Below are positions 34,817 to 44,611 of a DNA stretch of 64,000 nucleotides, piece after piece. The translations under genes were made by a program, and so were the position numbers. A model generated the notes under the pieces. It saw only the letters and a program-made list of their open reading frames with translations. It made no database searches and had not been told where the DNA came from. Source of the stretch: Dyadobacter beijingensis DSM 21582 (GTDB taxonomy: Bacteria; Bacteroidota; Bacteroidia; Cytophagales; Spirosomataceae); NCBI RefSeq assembly GCF_000382205.1, contig NZ_KB907786.1, positions 434,001 through 498,000 on the forward strand. Reading direction: 5' to 3'. Every line of letters begins with the position of its first letter. The first letter of the stretch is position 1.

Positions 34817-35528
34817 AAGCCTTTTTCAAATTCTCAGCCACTTTATCCCAGTTTATCACATCCCAGAATGCCTTGATGTAATCCGGACGTTTGTTTTGGT
34901 AGTGCAGGTAGTAGGCGTGCTCCCATACGTCGAGGGCAAGGATAGGCGTGCCTTTGAAATCGGAGACGTCCATTAATGGGTTATCCTGGTTGGGGGTAGA
35001 GCCTACCGCCAGTTTACCGCCTTTGGCAACCAGCCACGCCCAGCCCGAACCGAACCGCGTTGTAGCGGCCTTGCCAAACTCTTCTTTGAATTTTTCAAAT
35101 GAACCGAACTGCCCATTGATGGCGTCTGCCACGGCGCCGGTGGGCGCTGCGCTTTTCTTCGGCCCCATTACTTCCCAAAAGAATGTATGGTTCCAATGCC
35201 CGCCGCCATTGTTACGGATGGCCGTCGGCGCCTTGCTGATTCCTTTGATAATATCTTCGAGGGATTTCTTTTCCCATTCTGTTCCTTTTACGGCGTCGTT
35301 GAGGTTTTTGACGTAGGTCGCGTGGTGTTTGCCGTAGTGGATTTCCATCGTCATTTTATCGATGCTGGGCTCCAGTGCGCCGAAGTCGTAAGGAAGGGGC
35401 GCCTGCTTGAATGGCGCCGTTTCTGCTAATATGGTCGTGGATGTACCTGCGGCCATTGATTGTTCCGCCAATGCGCTAACAGTCAATGCACTGCCTGCAA
35501 GTGTCTTTAAGAAATCAGTCCTATTCAT
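34815..35528 (-). CDS. Superoxide dismutase, Mn/Fe family, with export signal
   Basis: A 237-residue enzyme that dismutates superoxide. The four metal ligands H64, H114, D200 and H204 appear in [16 protein letters not shown] and DVWEHAYY. Q181 in PNQDNPLMD is the glutamine position typical of manganese enzymes. It carries an N-terminal extension of about 27 residues ([20 protein letters not shown]) that looks like a Tat/Sec signal, so the enzyme is probably periplasmic or secreted and not cytosolic. The gene ends inside the inverted repeat. Confidence 0.9.
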   Translation of the reverse strand: MNRTDFLKTLAGSALTVSALAEQSMAAGTSTTILAETAPFKQAPLPYDFGALEPSIDKMTMEIHYGKHHATYVKNLNDAVKGTEWEKKSLEDIIKGISKAPTAIRNNGGGHWNHTFFWEVMGPKKSAAPTGAVADAINGQFGSFEKFKEEFGKAATTRFGSGWAWLVAKGGKLAVGSTPNQDNPLMDVSDFKGTPILALDVWEHAYYLHYQNKRPDYIKAFWDVINWDKVAENLKKA

Positions 35529-35551
35529 GATAGTACAACAAGTGTTTAGTG

Positions 35552-36166
35552 TTAATCATAAGCCACCCGGCTTACGATGCTGCGGCCGAGCGTAATCTCG
35601 TCCGCATATTCGAGGTCTCCGCCGATGGGGATACCTCTTGCGATAGTGCTTATTTTAACGCCGGTGGCTTTCAACTTTTTTTGCAGGTAAAAAGCCGTGG
35701 TGTCACCTTCCATCGTAGGGCTCAATGCCAGTATCACTTCCTGGACCGCCTCTTCGGCCTCGCGTTCGCCGATACGGCCCATCAACGAATCGATTTCCAG
35801 GTCCGAAGGCCCGATGCCTTCCAGCGGTGAAATAATGCCGCCCAGCACATGGTACAACCCCCGGTACTGGTTCGTCGATTCGATCGCCAGTACGTCGCGC
35901 GTGTCTACCACGACGCAAATGGTCGTCTGGTCGCGCTTGTTATTGCTGCAAATGTTGCAAAGCACGTCGTCGGCGATGTTGTGGCAGCGGGTACAATAGG
36001 TGGTTTTGGTACGCATGTTCACCAATGCATCGGACAGCGAGCGCGTTTGCTCCTCGTCCCTTTTCAGCAAATGTAATGCCAGGCGTAATGCTGTTTTTTT
36101 GCCTATTCCCGGAAGGCGGGATATTTCGGCGACGGCTTCCTCAATAAGACGTGAGGGGTAGTTCAT
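35552..36166 (-). CDS. recR: Recombination mediator protein RecR
   Basis: A 204-residue protein that acts with RecO to load RecA at gaps. Visible are the helix-hairpin-helix [17 protein letters not shown] (about 18-34), the four-cysteine zinc site [18 protein letters not shown], and the Toprim segment [14 protein letters not shown] with downstream [13 protein letters not shown] 36166 is the start that begins the conserved [12 protein letters not shown]; a longer frame upstream is not supported. ClpS is encoded 79 bases upstream in the same direction. Confidence 0.96.
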   Translation of the reverse strand: MNYPSRLIEEAVAEISRLPGIGKKTALRLALHLLKRDEEQTRSLSDALVNMRTKTTYCTRCHNIADDVLCNICSNNKRDQTTICVVVDTRDVLAIESTNQYRGLYHVLGGIISPLEGIGPSDLEIDSLMGRIGEREAEEAVQEVILALSPTMEGDTTAFYLQKKLKATGVKISTIARGIPIGGDLEYADEITLGRSIVSRVAYD

Positions 36167-36245
36167 GGGAAGATGCTGAGTGATGGGCCCGGTGGTGCTT
36201 CGAGGCCCGTTTGTTGATGCGGCAATGCTGCCAAGCGGCGGAATA

Positions 36246-36521
36246 TCAATGTACTTCCGCAGAAATGCCCCGGCGGCAGATCTCGTTGCGCATTCCGGCA
36301 AGCTCTTCGAAAGAACCTTCCTTCACCGAGCATTTGCCTTTATAATGGATGATGATCGTGCATTGTTCCGCCTGCTCGTTGGAATGACCGCAAACTTCGA
36401 TCAGCGTATCGATCACCCAGTCGAATGTATTGACGTCGTCATTGTAGATTACCAGCTTTTTAATGTCCGTATCTACGGTTTCTTCCAGAATTTCAAGCTC
36501 TGTGTCTGTGAGCGCTTGCAT
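36246..36521 (-). CDS. clpS: ATP-dependent Clp protease adaptor ClpS
   Basis: A 91-residue adaptor that gives N-degron substrates to ClpAP/ClpCP. The family core is intact: LVIYNDDVNTFDWVI (about 20-34), the helix with EQAEQCTIIIHYKGKCSV, and the C-terminal sheet. ATG 36521 is chosen over an upstream TTG at 36530. A -7 element lies 25 bases upstream. Confidence 0.95.
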   Translation of the reverse strand: MQALTDTELEILEETVDTDIKKLVIYNDDVNTFDWVIDTLIEVCGHSNEQAEQCTIIIHYKGKCSVKEGSFEELAGMRNEICRRGISAEVH

Positions 36522-36546
36522 AACAATCAAATTTCTGTTTGATTAG

Positions 36547-36554
36547 CAAATCTA
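36547..36554 (-). promoter_or_regulatory. Candidate -7 element (TAGATTTG) for clpS
   Basis: On the minus strand it matches TAnnTTTG exactly and sits 25 bases upstream of the clpS ATG. The -33 side is not clear. Confidence 0.45.
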
Positions 36555-36627
36555 ATTAAAAACGGAGACTATCCGAAGCTTTTAAGCGCCTTTTAATCCA
36601 CTCCTGAATCCCCAAATACCCACTTTA

Positions 36628-38094
36628 ATGAACCCTTACATCTCCCTGCTGATACTGGTAGTTTACTTTGGAATGCTGATAACGGTGTCCATTTTTACGT
36701 CCAGGGGAGCGGATACGAATACCTTTTTTACCGCTAACCGGCAGTCTCCGTGGTACCTGGTGGCGTTCGGGATGATCGGTACTTCGCTGTCGGGCGTCAC
36801 GTTCGTGTCGGTGCCGGGAGCGGTGGCGAATATCCAGTTTTCATACTTCCAGGTGGTCATCGGGTACATTCTGGGTTACCTCGTGATCGGTACGGTGCTG
36901 ATGCCGCTTTACTACCGGCTGAACCTCATTTCCATCTATTCCTACCTCGAACAACGCTTTGGTTTTTGGTCGTACAAAACCGGCTCCGGCTTCTTCCTGC
37001 TCTCGCGCACGGTGGGCTCGGCCGTACGCCTGTACGTGGCCGCGCAGGTGTTGCAGCTCGCCTTGTTCAAGCCGCTGGGTATACCCTTCGAAGTAGCGGT
37101 GGCCATTACTATATTCCTGATCTGGATCTACACATTCAAAGGCGGGGTGAAGACGATCATCGTCACGGACACGCTGCAGACATTCTTCCTCATTACGGCC
37201 GTTGTGCTTACCATTATACTGGTTTCCAGTGAATTAAAGCTGGATGGTTTGGGTGGCATCTGGACTGCCGTGCAAAAAAGCGGCTATTCTCAGATCTTCT
37301 ACTGGGATACCAACGATCCTAAAAACTTCTTCAAACAGTTTTTCGCCGGCGTGTTCATCGCCATTGTGATGACCGGCCTGGACCAGGATCTAATGCAGAA
37401 AAACCTTACCTGCAAGAACATCGGCGAAGCGCAGAAGAACATGTTCTGGTTTGTGGTGGTGCTCGTGATCGTGAACTTCCTGTTCCTGTCGCTCGGCGCA
37501 TTGCTTTACGTATATGCGGAGGCGCAGGGGATCCCGACAACCCCTAAAACGGACGATTTCTACCCGATGCTCGCGCTCAACCACCTCGGTCTGGTGGTAG
37601 GCATTACCTTCCTGCTGGGCATTACGGCAGCCACTTACGCAAGCTCCGATTCGGCCCTTACGGCGTTGACGACCGCGTTTTGTATCGACTTCATGGAAAT
37701 CGAAAAGCGGCCGGAGGAAAAGCGTTCTTCCATTAAATTCTGGGTGCACGTAGGTTTCTCCATCGTATTTTACCTGGTCATTCTCATTTTCAACCGGATG
37801 AACAATAAGGAAGTTATCACGGCCGTGTTCGATCTGGCGGGCTATACCTACGGGCCTTTGCTCGGACTATTCTCGTTCGGCGCATTCCTGAAACGGCCGG
37901 TGCTGGACCGCTACGTGCCTTTCGTCTGCATTCTCGCGCCGATTATTACCTACGTGATCAACGATCATTCGGCCGAGTGGTTCAATGGCTATAAATTCGG
38001 TTTTGAAAGGCTGATAATCAATGGTTTGATTACGTTTATAGGGCTTTGGCTCCTCCATGATCGCAACGGAAAACGGTATGTACCGCAGGCTTAG
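36628..38094 (+). CDS. Sodium:solute symporter family protein
   Basis: A 488-residue inner-membrane transporter with about 13 hydrophobic helices and the SSS family signatures: GTSLSGVTFVSVPG, SRTVGSAVRLYVAAQVLQ and, in the later half, GLDQDLMQKNLTCKN and ITAATYASSDSALTALTTAF. It would bring a sugar, carboxylate or other solute in with sodium; the substrate cannot be told from the sequence. The gene has its own terminator and no operon partner. Confidence 0.9.
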   Translation: MNPYISLLILVVYFGMLITVSIFTSRGADTNTFFTANRQSPWYLVAFGMIGTSLSGVTFVSVPGAVANIQFSYFQVVIGYILGYLVIGTVLMPLYYRLNLISIYSYLEQRFGFWSYKTGSGFFLLSRTVGSAVRLYVAAQVLQLALFKPLGIPFEVAVAITIFLIWIYTFKGGVKTIIVTDTLQTFFLITAVVLTIILVSSELKLDGLGGIWTAVQKSGYSQIFYWDTNDPKNFFKQFFAGVFIAIVMTGLDQDLMQKNLTCKNIGEAQKNMFWFVVVLVIVNFLFLSLGALLYVYAEAQGIPTTPKTDDFYPMLALNHLGLVVGITFLLGITAATYASSDSALTALTTAFCIDFMEIEKRPEEKRSSIKFWVHVGFSIVFYLVILIFNRMNNKEVITAVFDLAGYTYGPLLGLFSFGAFLKRPVLDRYVPFVCILAPIITYVINDHSAEWFNGYKFGFERLIINGLITFIGLWLLHDRNGKRYVPQA

Positions 38095-38128
38095 TGCGTC
38101 CGGATTTTCCCAAATTGCCCTAATATGC

Positions 38129-38167
38129 AAAGCCCCGGAAATGGTTACCTATTTCCGGGGCTTTTTC
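38129..38167 (+). terminator. Intrinsic terminator after the symporter gene
   Basis: A 14-base stem (AAAGCCCCGGAAAT and complement) with a short loop and a run of Ts. Confidence 0.85.
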
Positions 38168-38292
38168 TTGTATATATCCAAAAAAATATTAACTTTCTGA
38201 TAAAATCAGGCGTGCCCCGACATGCCACCTGATGGATGTTTTGTTGAAAGATTGAGTTCGGTTATTTATTTAACAAACTAAACTTTTGCCAT

Positions 38293-38865
38293 ATGAAAAC
38301 ACTGTCAGTCATTTTATTGGGCATTGTATTGTGTGTTTCGTGCAAGGACAAGGCCAAAGAAGAGGAGGCTGCCCGTCAGGCAAACCTCGAACAGGAAAAA
38401 CAAGCCATTAAAGCAGTCATAGAGAATGAAACCAAGTCATTTTTCGCCCGGGATTATAATGCCTGGAAATCGAATTACGCGCAGACAGACTATGCCTTTC
38501 AGGCTTGGAGCAATGATGACGGTACATTCGATTCGAACGTAGGCTGGGCGGACATTAATAAGCAGATCAACAAATACATTGCTGCCAACCCCGAACCGGT
38601 ATCCAGCCACCCGATTGTGGAAAGAAAAAATATGATTTTCAAGTTTTATGACGACGACGTGGCCTACCTTACCTGGGACCAGTTCAACAGCGATAAAACC
38701 GAAAAGAACTTTCACCACAGCAAGGAGGTAAGGCTGCTCGAAAAGATCGGCGGGCAATGGAAGATCGTTTGTGTTTCGGCATTCTGGGATTACCGGCACC
38801 CGATACCGGCCAGCAGACTGCCGATGATCCAGAAAATCGCGAATGAAAACAAAGGAAAAATCTAA
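38293..38865 (+). CDS. Lipoprotein with NTF2/SnoaL-like fold
   Basis: A 190-residue lipoprotein with the signal ending CVSC (Cys at 17). After a coiled-coil stretch rich in Glu and Ala (about 20-45), residues 45-180 look like an NTF2-like domain: AVIENETKSFFARDYNAWKS, a tryptophan-rich strand region and VRLLEKIGGQWKIVCVSAFW. Such folds in exported form often bind small molecules or act as isomerases, but no catalytic residues can be assigned. A hairpin terminator follows in the next intergenic stretch. Confidence 0.72.
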   Translation: MKTLSVILLGIVLCVSCKDKAKEEEAARQANLEQEKQAIKAVIENETKSFFARDYNAWKSNYAQTDYAFQAWSNDDGTFDSNVGWADINKQINKYIAANPEPVSSHPIVERKNMIFKFYDDDVAYLTWDQFNSDKTEKNFHHSKEVRLLEKIGGQWKIVCVSAFWDYRHPIPASRLPMIQKIANENKGKI

Positions 38866-39009
38866 CCCCGTGCAACCGGCACGCCCGCGTTAAGGCGTTC
38901 GGTTTCAGGCACAAATGTTCGGTTCTGAACAACAGAACGCTCGCGGAAAAGAAGATGAAAGTTTTTTGAAAATATATGTAAACCATTCATTATCAGTAGT
39001 TTTTGACCA

Positions 39010-39060
39010 GGATGTGTCCACGATTGATTTATTACAATCAGTTTTGGCACATCCTTTTTT
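39010..39060 (+). terminator. Hairpin terminator
   Basis: AGGATGTG pairs with CACATCCT around an inner GATTG/CAATC stem and is followed by a long T-run. It lies about 145 bases after the NTF2-like gene. Confidence 0.7.
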
Positions 39061-39115
39061 TATATAGAGTCAACTGTGCGATTGTACGGTACATCACTTT
39101 CAAAACATCATAGCC

Positions 39116-39514
39116 ATGAAAATCTCCATTGTTTCAATCCTGTCTTGCGCTTTGGCGCTAACCTTGTCGTTCAATTCAGTTGCAGCCGACAAAAAGAAAA
39201 ACAAAGAAGAAAAAGAGACTGCGAAAGTTCTCAGTTTCGACGCCGCGCTGTACAAAATCAGCGATACCAACAAAGTACGTTTGTCGGTGGATAAGAAAGA
39301 AAATGAAAGGCTGCGTGTAGTACTGAAAGACAAAGCCGGTAAGATCTATTACTCGGAAGTGTTCAACGACCGCGATACCAAGTACCGCCGCGTGTTCAAT
39401 CTCGATGAAATGAACGACGGTAAATATTACTTCGAACTATCGCACAAAAAAGACAAACTTGTGAAGGAGGTCAATATCGAGAGCACCAATGCCAAGATGA
39501 TCTCGCTGCAATAA
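39116..39514 (+). CDS. Small exported protein with a beta-sandwich-like domain
   Basis: A 132-residue protein with a signal peptide (about 1-23, ending SVAA), a lysine/glutamate-rich stretch (24-38) and a beta-rich domain. The pattern of short strands (RLRVVLKDKAGKIYYSEVF and DGKYYFELSHKKDKLVKEVNIES) resembles the Ig-like fold of T9SS sorting domains, but the family is not certain and no cargo domain is attached. It may be a free-standing surface or periplasmic factor. A terminator follows. Confidence 0.6.
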   Translation: MKISIVSILSCALALTLSFNSVAADKKKNKEEKETAKVLSFDAALYKISDTNKVRLSVDKKENERLRVVLKDKAGKIYYSEVFNDRDTKYRRVFNLDEMNDGKYYFELSHKKDKLVKEVNIESTNAKMISLQ

Positions 39515-39525
39515 AAATGCATTAA

Positions 39526-39562
39526 CAAAAAATCCCGGTCTGTAGAAGGCCGGGATTTTTTG
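39526..39562. terminator. Intrinsic terminator, bidirectional
   Basis: AAAAATCCCGG pairs with CCGGGATTTTT around an eleven-base loop, with As and Ts outside. It is shared by converging genes. Confidence 0.85.
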
Positions 39563-39564
39563 TT

Positions 39565-39897
39565 TTAATGTAATTCCTTTTCCGGGTCCCAGAAGCATTG
39601 CTCCCAGTTGACGATGCGGTTGTTTTCTACCTTTATGCCCTCACTTTCGAGCCTTTCCTGCATGGTGGTAGGGGTTTCAAAAAGCTGGCTTGCGCTTAGT
39701 TCACCGGCTTTGTTTACCACGCGATGGGCGGGAATGCCGTGCTCGTGATAGCTGCTGCCCATCGCCCAGCCGACCTGCCGCGCGCCGCGTTTGTTGCCCA
39801 GATAAGCGGCAATGGCTCCGTAGGAAGTGGCGCGCCCCGCGGGTATTTGCCTTACCACATCGTAAACGTCATTGAAAAAGTCATTTCCCTTCTTCAT
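39565..39897 (-). CDS. Alkyltransferase-like (ATL) protein, MGMT family, no active-site Cys
   Basis: A 110-residue protein with the DNA-binding fold of O6-alkylguanine-DNA alkyltransferase (MGMT). The segment [13 protein letters not shown], then [14 protein letters not shown] and the family's PCHR region are clear, but the catalytic cysteine is alanine here ([12 protein letters not shown]). It cannot take up an alkyl group and likely flags O6-alkyl lesions for nucleotide excision repair, as other ATL proteins do. The start at 39897 lies inside the end of the DUF3109 gene (17-base overlap); an upstream start at 39966 is possible but not favoured. Confidence 0.88.
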   Translation of the reverse strand: MKKGNDFFNDVYDVVRQIPAGRATSYGAIAAYLGNKRGARQVGWAMGSSYHEHGIPAHRVVNKAGELSASQLFETPTTMQERLESEGIKVENNRIVNWEQCFWDPEKELH

Positions 39898-40480
39898 GTT
39901 CCCGAGTGCGTGCGGCTTGTCGTTCGTCGATTTCGTCTGAAAGCTGGCGGTACCAATCCTCGCCATAGGCGCGGATGAGCGGGTCTTTCAGGAATTTGTA
40001 AACGGGTACTTTCAGCTGCTGGCCGAGGCTGCATGCCGGGCTGCATATTTCCCAGCGGTCGTAGTTGAGCGCGTGGTATTGTTCGTATTTGGTGACGCGG
40101 ATCGGGTAGAGGTGACAGGAAATCGGTTTTTTGTAGCTGATCTTGCCGTCGTTATACGCTTCCTCGATCCCGCATTTGAGAATGCCCTTCTGGTCGTAAA
40201 TGGCGTAAGCGCATTCGCGGCCATTGATAATGGGCGTCACGTAGTCGCCGTCCCAGTCTTTGGTCCATGTACCTTCGGCAGCAATCACTTTTTTGCCGGC
40301 TTCGGTCAGGTAAGGTTCTACTTCGGGATAGATCTCATCGAGAATCGCGAGCTCGTCCTCGTCCAGCGGGGCGCCGGAATCTCCCTCCACACAACATGCG
40401 CCCTTGCATTTGTCTAGATTACAGACAAATTCCTGGTCTTCGATGTCGTCGCTAATACACGTATTTTCAATGAGGATCAT
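39881..40480 (-). CDS. DUF3109 family cysteine-cluster protein
   Basis: A 199-residue protein rich in conserved cysteines: [14 protein letters not shown] near 20-33, [24 protein letters not shown] and CSPACSLG. These resemble YkgJ-type zinc or iron-sulfur binding proteins and match DUF3109. No enzymatic activity is known. It is cotranscribed with, and overlaps, the ATL gene, so a link to DNA repair or redox sensing is conceivable but inferred only from position. Confidence 0.85.
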   Translation of the reverse strand: MILIENTCISDDIEDQEFVCNLDKCKGACCVEGDSGAPLDEDELAILDEIYPEVEPYLTEAGKKVIAAEGTWTKDWDGDYVTPIINGRECAYAIYDQKGILKCGIEEAYNDGKISYKKPISCHLYPIRVTKYEQYHALNYDRWEICSPACSLGQQLKVPVYKFLKDPLIRAYGEDWYRQLSDEIDERQAARTREHEEGK

Positions 40481-40491
40481 AATGGAACAGC

Positions 40492-42996
40492 TTATTGCTG
40501 AGGTATTTTGAGTTTTTGTCCCACCATAACACTATTTCCGGACATATTGTTTAATTTCTTGATATCGTCCACATTGGTATGGTAGGTTTGCGCAATGCGG
40601 AACAATGTTTCGCCCGGTGCCACCGTGTGCGTTTGCACGCCGGATGACTGGTTTTCAGAAGCCGTTTCGCCTCCCTCTCCTTTTTTCACGCGCAGTTTCT
40701 GGCCCGATTTCAGGCGGTCGGATTCAGTCAGGTTATTGAGTTCGAACAATTCCCTGATCGTCAGCCCGTACGCCTTCGAAATGCTGTAATAAGTCTGACC
40801 GCTCTGAACAGTATGGAATTCGCTGCCCGGTGTGGCCGCGAGCCGCGTTTCTTCCTTGATCTCCTCCGGCGTTTTGAATGCCGCGGCCGGTGCTGTGCGT
40901 GTTACAGCTACTTTTGCCGGAGCCGCTTCATCCGCCGATCTTGAAACGAGCAACCGCTGGCCGGAAACAAGGCGGCTTTGTGCATTGCGGTTGTTCAATG
41001 TCAGCAATTCGCGTAGGGAGAGGCCGTATTTGTTAGCAATGCTGAAATACGTTTCGCCGGATTGTACGGTGTGGTAGCTTGTGGCGGCAGGAACGCTTGC
41101 GGCGGGAGCAGTGGCCACTTCTTTTTCTCCGGCGCTGCTCCAACTGCCCGGTTCGGCATCTTTCTTGGCAGGTACCTCGGTTTCTGCGGCTCTTTCGGCG
41201 CGCATACGGGTGTATACGGAGCCGGACGACTCCGTGGTGCGGGTGTTGTTCGGGGTTACTACTTTGCTTGGCGTGCCGGATTTCGGAGCCGGTTTCTCTT
41301 CTTCACCCGATTTGAATGCCGAGTTGGCATCGTCCTGGGTAATGATCACCACGCGGTCGTTGCCAGAATTGTTGGCTGCCGGGGCAGATGGCTTGTACAG
41401 GCCAGTGCCGGCTGGTTTGGAGACAGCTGCAGCTGGTGCAGTAACCGCCGGGGCGCCCGGCGCCTCGGAAGCTGGTGTATTAGCAGTTTCGGTTTCCCTC
41501 GTGCCGTTTTCGCTTTTTTCAACCAAAACAGGGGTGTATTTCTTGCGGCCGGATGCATTGGCTGGAATGTTGGCATTCGACGCGGCTGGCGAAGTAGTGG
41601 CCGCTGCCGGTGCTTTTCCCGGAACGACAGCGATCACGGAGTCTTTCTTCACCGGCGTAGCTGGCTGCGGTGGCGCGATGATTTCGATCGGCTGCTTACG
41701 CGGGCGTTTTTCGGTCAGGAACAATACCTGCCCGGTTTGAATGGGGTAATTGCGGCTCGTCGTGCGGTTATATTTCAAAAGGCTTACCAGACGGATACCA
41801 TATTGCTGCGATACGCTCAGCCAGGTATCGCCGGGGCGTGCTGTGTGAAAGGGCGTGGAAGCCTTTTTGTGCTTGCGGGCCAGGTAGTAAACCTGCCCGG
41901 GAACGAGCTGCATATCGGCCAGCAGGTCATTGTAGCGCATAAAACGCGGCGCACGGACGCCTGCGGCTTTGGCCAATGTCTTCGGCTTGTCGCCGGCACG
42001 GGCTTCGATACCCGGCAGGCCGTTGATTTCGTACAAGGTAGGCGAATTCGGTTCCGATAGCTGCTCCGCCGATTTTTTCAGCACGGGATAGCCGGTATCT
42101 TCGTACACGGATGCTACGGCCGTCTGGCGTGGCGGCAATGACAGTTTTTCGCGTACCGAAGCCACCTGATCCACCGGGACGGGTAACGTAATGAGGTATT
42201 CGCGGTCGCCAGGGATTTTATCGTCGTTCAGCCATTTATTATGGTCTTTCAATTCGGCAGCCGGAACGCCCAGCTCACGGGCAACTTCGTCCAGCGACTT
42301 CCCTTTGCCATAATCCGACTCCATCAGCACGAATGCATTCGGCGATTTATAGCGTTCGATACCCGCTTCCAGCGCGATTTTGTGGGCAAAAAAGCGGAGC
42401 ATATAGCGGTCGGTTTTGCTGTTCAGCGTTACCTCACGGGCGTAGGCCCAGCTCGCAGGAACCACTTTTTTCACACCTCCCGCGCCCTGGTAGTAGGAGT
42501 AGAGCGTGGTCACCCAGTTGTTGAACTGCTGGTTGTTCTTTTTCAGGTACCATGCAGCGGCATGGGTCGAGGAACTGATGTTTTTTCGTTCATCTACATC
42601 ATTATCCACACGGAGGTTCAGTTCACGGGCGGTTTCAGGTTTGAACTGCCAGTAACCGACGGCATTGGAACTTGAAACCACGTCCGGGCGGAAGGAGCTT
42701 TCCTGAACAGCGAGGTATTTAAAATCGATAGGCACTTCTTCGTCCATCAAAATGCCCTCCACGATTGGGAAATGCAGGATGGCGCGGTTCATTTTTTCTT
42801 CCCAAAACTTCCGGTTCGACATCAGGCTTCTGACGTCCTCCTCGATAATGTCCTGCGCGCCCCGGTCGAACTTGACGGTGATACCGCCGAACGAAACACT
42901 GGACGGGATTTCGGGTGCCTGTGCAAAAACTGCATTGCCGGTCAACAGCAGGACTATAACAAAAGATAGGATGTTGTTAATGGAAGTTCTGGCCAT
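40492..42996 (-). CDS. Lytic transglycosylase (MltD-like) with multiple LysM domains
   Basis: An 834-residue exported protein. A signal peptide (about 1-25) leads to a lysozyme-like SLT catalytic domain with E99 in [24 protein letters not shown] and [11 protein letters not shown]; it cleaves glycan strands to 1,6-anhydro ends. A divergent LysM pair sits near 330-423, and three good LysM domains near 640-685, 725-770 and 787-834 bind peptidoglycan. About 200 residues of Ala/Pro/Thr-rich linker with repeated Ala-Pro-Ala stretches join the parts. Position in the same run as the nucleotide-sugar genes fits envelope remodelling. Confidence 0.92.
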   Translation of the reverse strand: MARTSINNILSFVIVLLLTGNAVFAQAPEIPSSVSFGGITVKFDRGAQDIIEEDVRSLMSNRKFWEEKMNRAILHFPIVEGILMDEEVPIDFKYLAVQESSFRPDVVSSSNAVGYWQFKPETARELNLRVDNDVDERKNISSSTHAAAWYLKKNNQQFNNWVTTLYSYYQGAGGVKKVVPASWAYAREVTLNSKTDRYMLRFFAHKIALEAGIERYKSPNAFVLMESDYGKGKSLDEVARELGVPAAELKDHNKWLNDDKIPGDREYLITLPVPVDQVASVREKLSLPPRQTAVASVYEDTGYPVLKKSAEQLSEPNSPTLYEINGLPGIEARAGDKPKTLAKAAGVRAPRFMRYNDLLADMQLVPGQVYYLARKHKKASTPFHTARPGDTWLSVSQQYGIRLVSLLKYNRTTSRNYPIQTGQVLFLTEKRPRKQPIEIIAPPQPATPVKKDSVIAVVPGKAPAAATTSPAASNANIPANASGRKKYTPVLVEKSENGTRETETANTPASEAPGAPAVTAPAAAVSKPAGTGLYKPSAPAANNSGNDRVVIITQDDANSAFKSGEEEKPAPKSGTPSKVVTPNNTRTTESSGSVYTRMRAERAAETEVPAKKDAEPGSWSSAGEKEVATAPAASVPAATSYHTVQSGETYFSIANKYGLSLRELLTLNNRNAQSRLVSGQRLLVSRSADEAAPAKVAVTRTAPAAAFKTPEEIKEETRLAATPGSEFHTVQSGQTYYSISKAYGLTIRELFELNNLTESDRLKSGQKLRVKKGEGGETASENQSSGVQTHTVAPGETLFRIAQTYHTNVDDIKKLNNMSGNSVMVGQKLKIPQQ

Positions 42997-43028
42997 AAAA
43001 AAGTAAATGCTCGCCTGACTATTGAGTA

Positions 43029-43670
43029 CTATAATTTTTGAAGAATCATCAATCCATCGCGGATCGGTAGCAGGATATTGGAAACGCGCGGGTCTTCGTG
43101 GACCATGCGGTTGAAATCCAGTAATGCCTGCGTGTCTTTGTCAACCTTTTTGAGTTGCTGAACGACCTTGCCGCTCCAGAGCACATTATCCGCGATCAGG
43201 AAACCGCCCTGGCGTACTTTATCGAGACAGAGGTTAAAATAAGAAGAATAATTGATTTTATCCGCATCAATGAACACGATGTCGAACGTGTCTGTCAGCG
43301 TGGGGATAATATCCAGCGCATTGCCGATCCGGTAATCGATCTGGTCCTTGTACGGCGTCTGATCGAAATAGCGCCTCGTAAAGCTTTCCAGTTCCTCGTT
43401 GACATCGATGGTAATGAGCTTGCCGGTGGGGGTAAGGCCTTCGCAGAAGCAAATACCGGAGTAACCCGTATACGTGCCGATTTCCAGGATACGGTCCGGG
43501 CGGATCATCCTGGAAATCATCGAAAGGAACCTGCCCTGCATATGCCCGGAGAGCATACGGGGACTGAGAACGTTGGCATGGGTTTCCCTGTTGAGGGATT
43601 TCAGCAATGCATTCTCGTCTTCCGTGTGCGCGGCGGAATATTCTTCGATTTCCTCTACCAAAAACTTCAT
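43029..43670 (-). CDS. O-methyltransferase, class I SAM-dependent
   Basis: A 213-residue methyltransferase of the caffeoyl-CoA OMT type. SAM-binding motifs are visible: ILEIGTYTGYSGICF (motif I), then LITIDVNEEL and DIVFIDADKINY with the metal-binding acid, followed by ADNVLWSG. Substrates in bacteria are small catechols or intermediates, not definable here. It has 39 bases between itself and rfbA and lies in the same minus-strand run. Confidence 0.9.
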   Translation of the reverse strand: MKFLVEEIEEYSAAHTEDENALLKSLNRETHANVLSPRMLSGHMQGRFLSMISRMIRPDRILEIGTYTGYSGICFCEGLTPTGKLITIDVNEELESFTRRYFDQTPYKDQIDYRIGNALDIIPTLTDTFDIVFIDADKINYSSYFNLCLDKVRQGGFLIADNVLWSGKVVQQLKKVDKDTQALLDFNRMVHEDPRVSNILLPIRDGLMILQKL

Positions 43671-43709
43671 TCGAATATGATAATGTGCTAATCCCGAAGC
43701 AAAGGCCTG

Positions 43710-44576
43710 TCAGGCATTTGCTACAATGCGTTCCAGATAAGTGCCGTAGCCGCTTTTCAACAGCGGGCGGGCGATTTCACGCAATTGTTCTGCATTAATA
43801 AAGCCCATACGGTATGCGATCTCCTCAATGCAGCCCACTTTTAGGCCCTGGCGCTCTTCGATCACCTGTACAAACTGGCCCGCCTGCATGAGCGACTGGA
43901 ATGTACCGGTATCGAGCCATGCCGTGCCGCGGTTCAGAACGCCTACTTTGAGTTTGCCCCTTTCGAGATAAACGCGGTTCACGTCCGTGATTTCCAGCTC
44001 GCCGCGTGGCGAGGGAGGGATGGTTTTCGCGATTTCCACCACGTCGTTGTCGTAGAAGTACAAACCCGGCACCGCGTAATTGGACTTCGGTTCAACCGGT
44101 TTTTCCTCGATGGAGATCACATTATTGGATTTATCAAATTCCACAACGCCGTAACGTTCGGGATCGTGTACCTGGTAGGCGAAGATCACGCCGCCGTCGG
44201 GGTCGTTGTTGGATTGAAGCAATGTCGAAAGGCCCGATCCGTAGAAAATATTGTCGCCGAGGATCAATGCCACCTTATCGTCGCCGATAAACTCTTCGCC
44301 GATAATGAATGCCTGCGCGAGACCGTCCGGGCTGGGCTGCACCGCGTAACTGAACTGGCAGCCAAGACGGCTGCCGTCGCCGAGCAGTTTTTCGAAATGC
44401 GGCAGGTCGTGGGGCGTCGAGATGATCAGGATCTCACGGATACCCGCCAGCATAAGGATCGACAGCGGGTAATATATCATCGGCTTGTCATACACAGGCA
44501 TGAGCTGCTTGCTGACGGCCAATGTAAGCGGGTGTAATCTCGTACCGGAGCCTCCGGCCAGAATAATGCCTTTCAT
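43710..44576 (-). CDS. rfbA: Glucose-1-phosphate thymidylyltransferase
   Basis: A 288-residue enzyme that makes dTDP-glucose from dTTP and glucose-1-phosphate, the first step of dTDP-sugar synthesis. The nucleotide-binding motif [11 protein letters not shown] opens the protein, and [12 protein letters not shown], the metal-binding GDNIFYG and the later GTAWLDTGT are typical. It follows rfbB after 35 bases. The rfbC and rfbD genes for rhamnose are not in this window. Confidence 0.96.
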   Translation of the reverse strand: MKGIILAGGSGTRLHPLTLAVSKQLMPVYDKPMIYYPLSILMLAGIREILIISTPHDLPHFEKLLGDGSRLGCQFSYAVQPSPDGLAQAFIIGEEFIGDDKVALILGDNIFYGSGLSTLLQSNNDPDGGVIFAYQVHDPERYGVVEFDKSNNVISIEEKPVEPKSNYAVPGLYFYDNDVVEIAKTIPPSPRGELEITDVNRVYLERGKLKVGVLNRGTAWLDTGTFQSLMQAGQFVQVIEERQGLKVGCIEEIAYRMGFINAEQLREIARPLLKSGYGTYLERIVANA

Positions 44577-44611
44577 AGATGGAATGTCAATTGAGTAAAG
44601 AAATGGCAGGA

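Noticed and set aside
41062..42060. Plus-strand frame of 332 residues opposite the LysM gene
   Set aside because: Low-complexity translation rich in Cys, Arg and Gly that mirrors the Ala/Pro-rich linker of the real protein.
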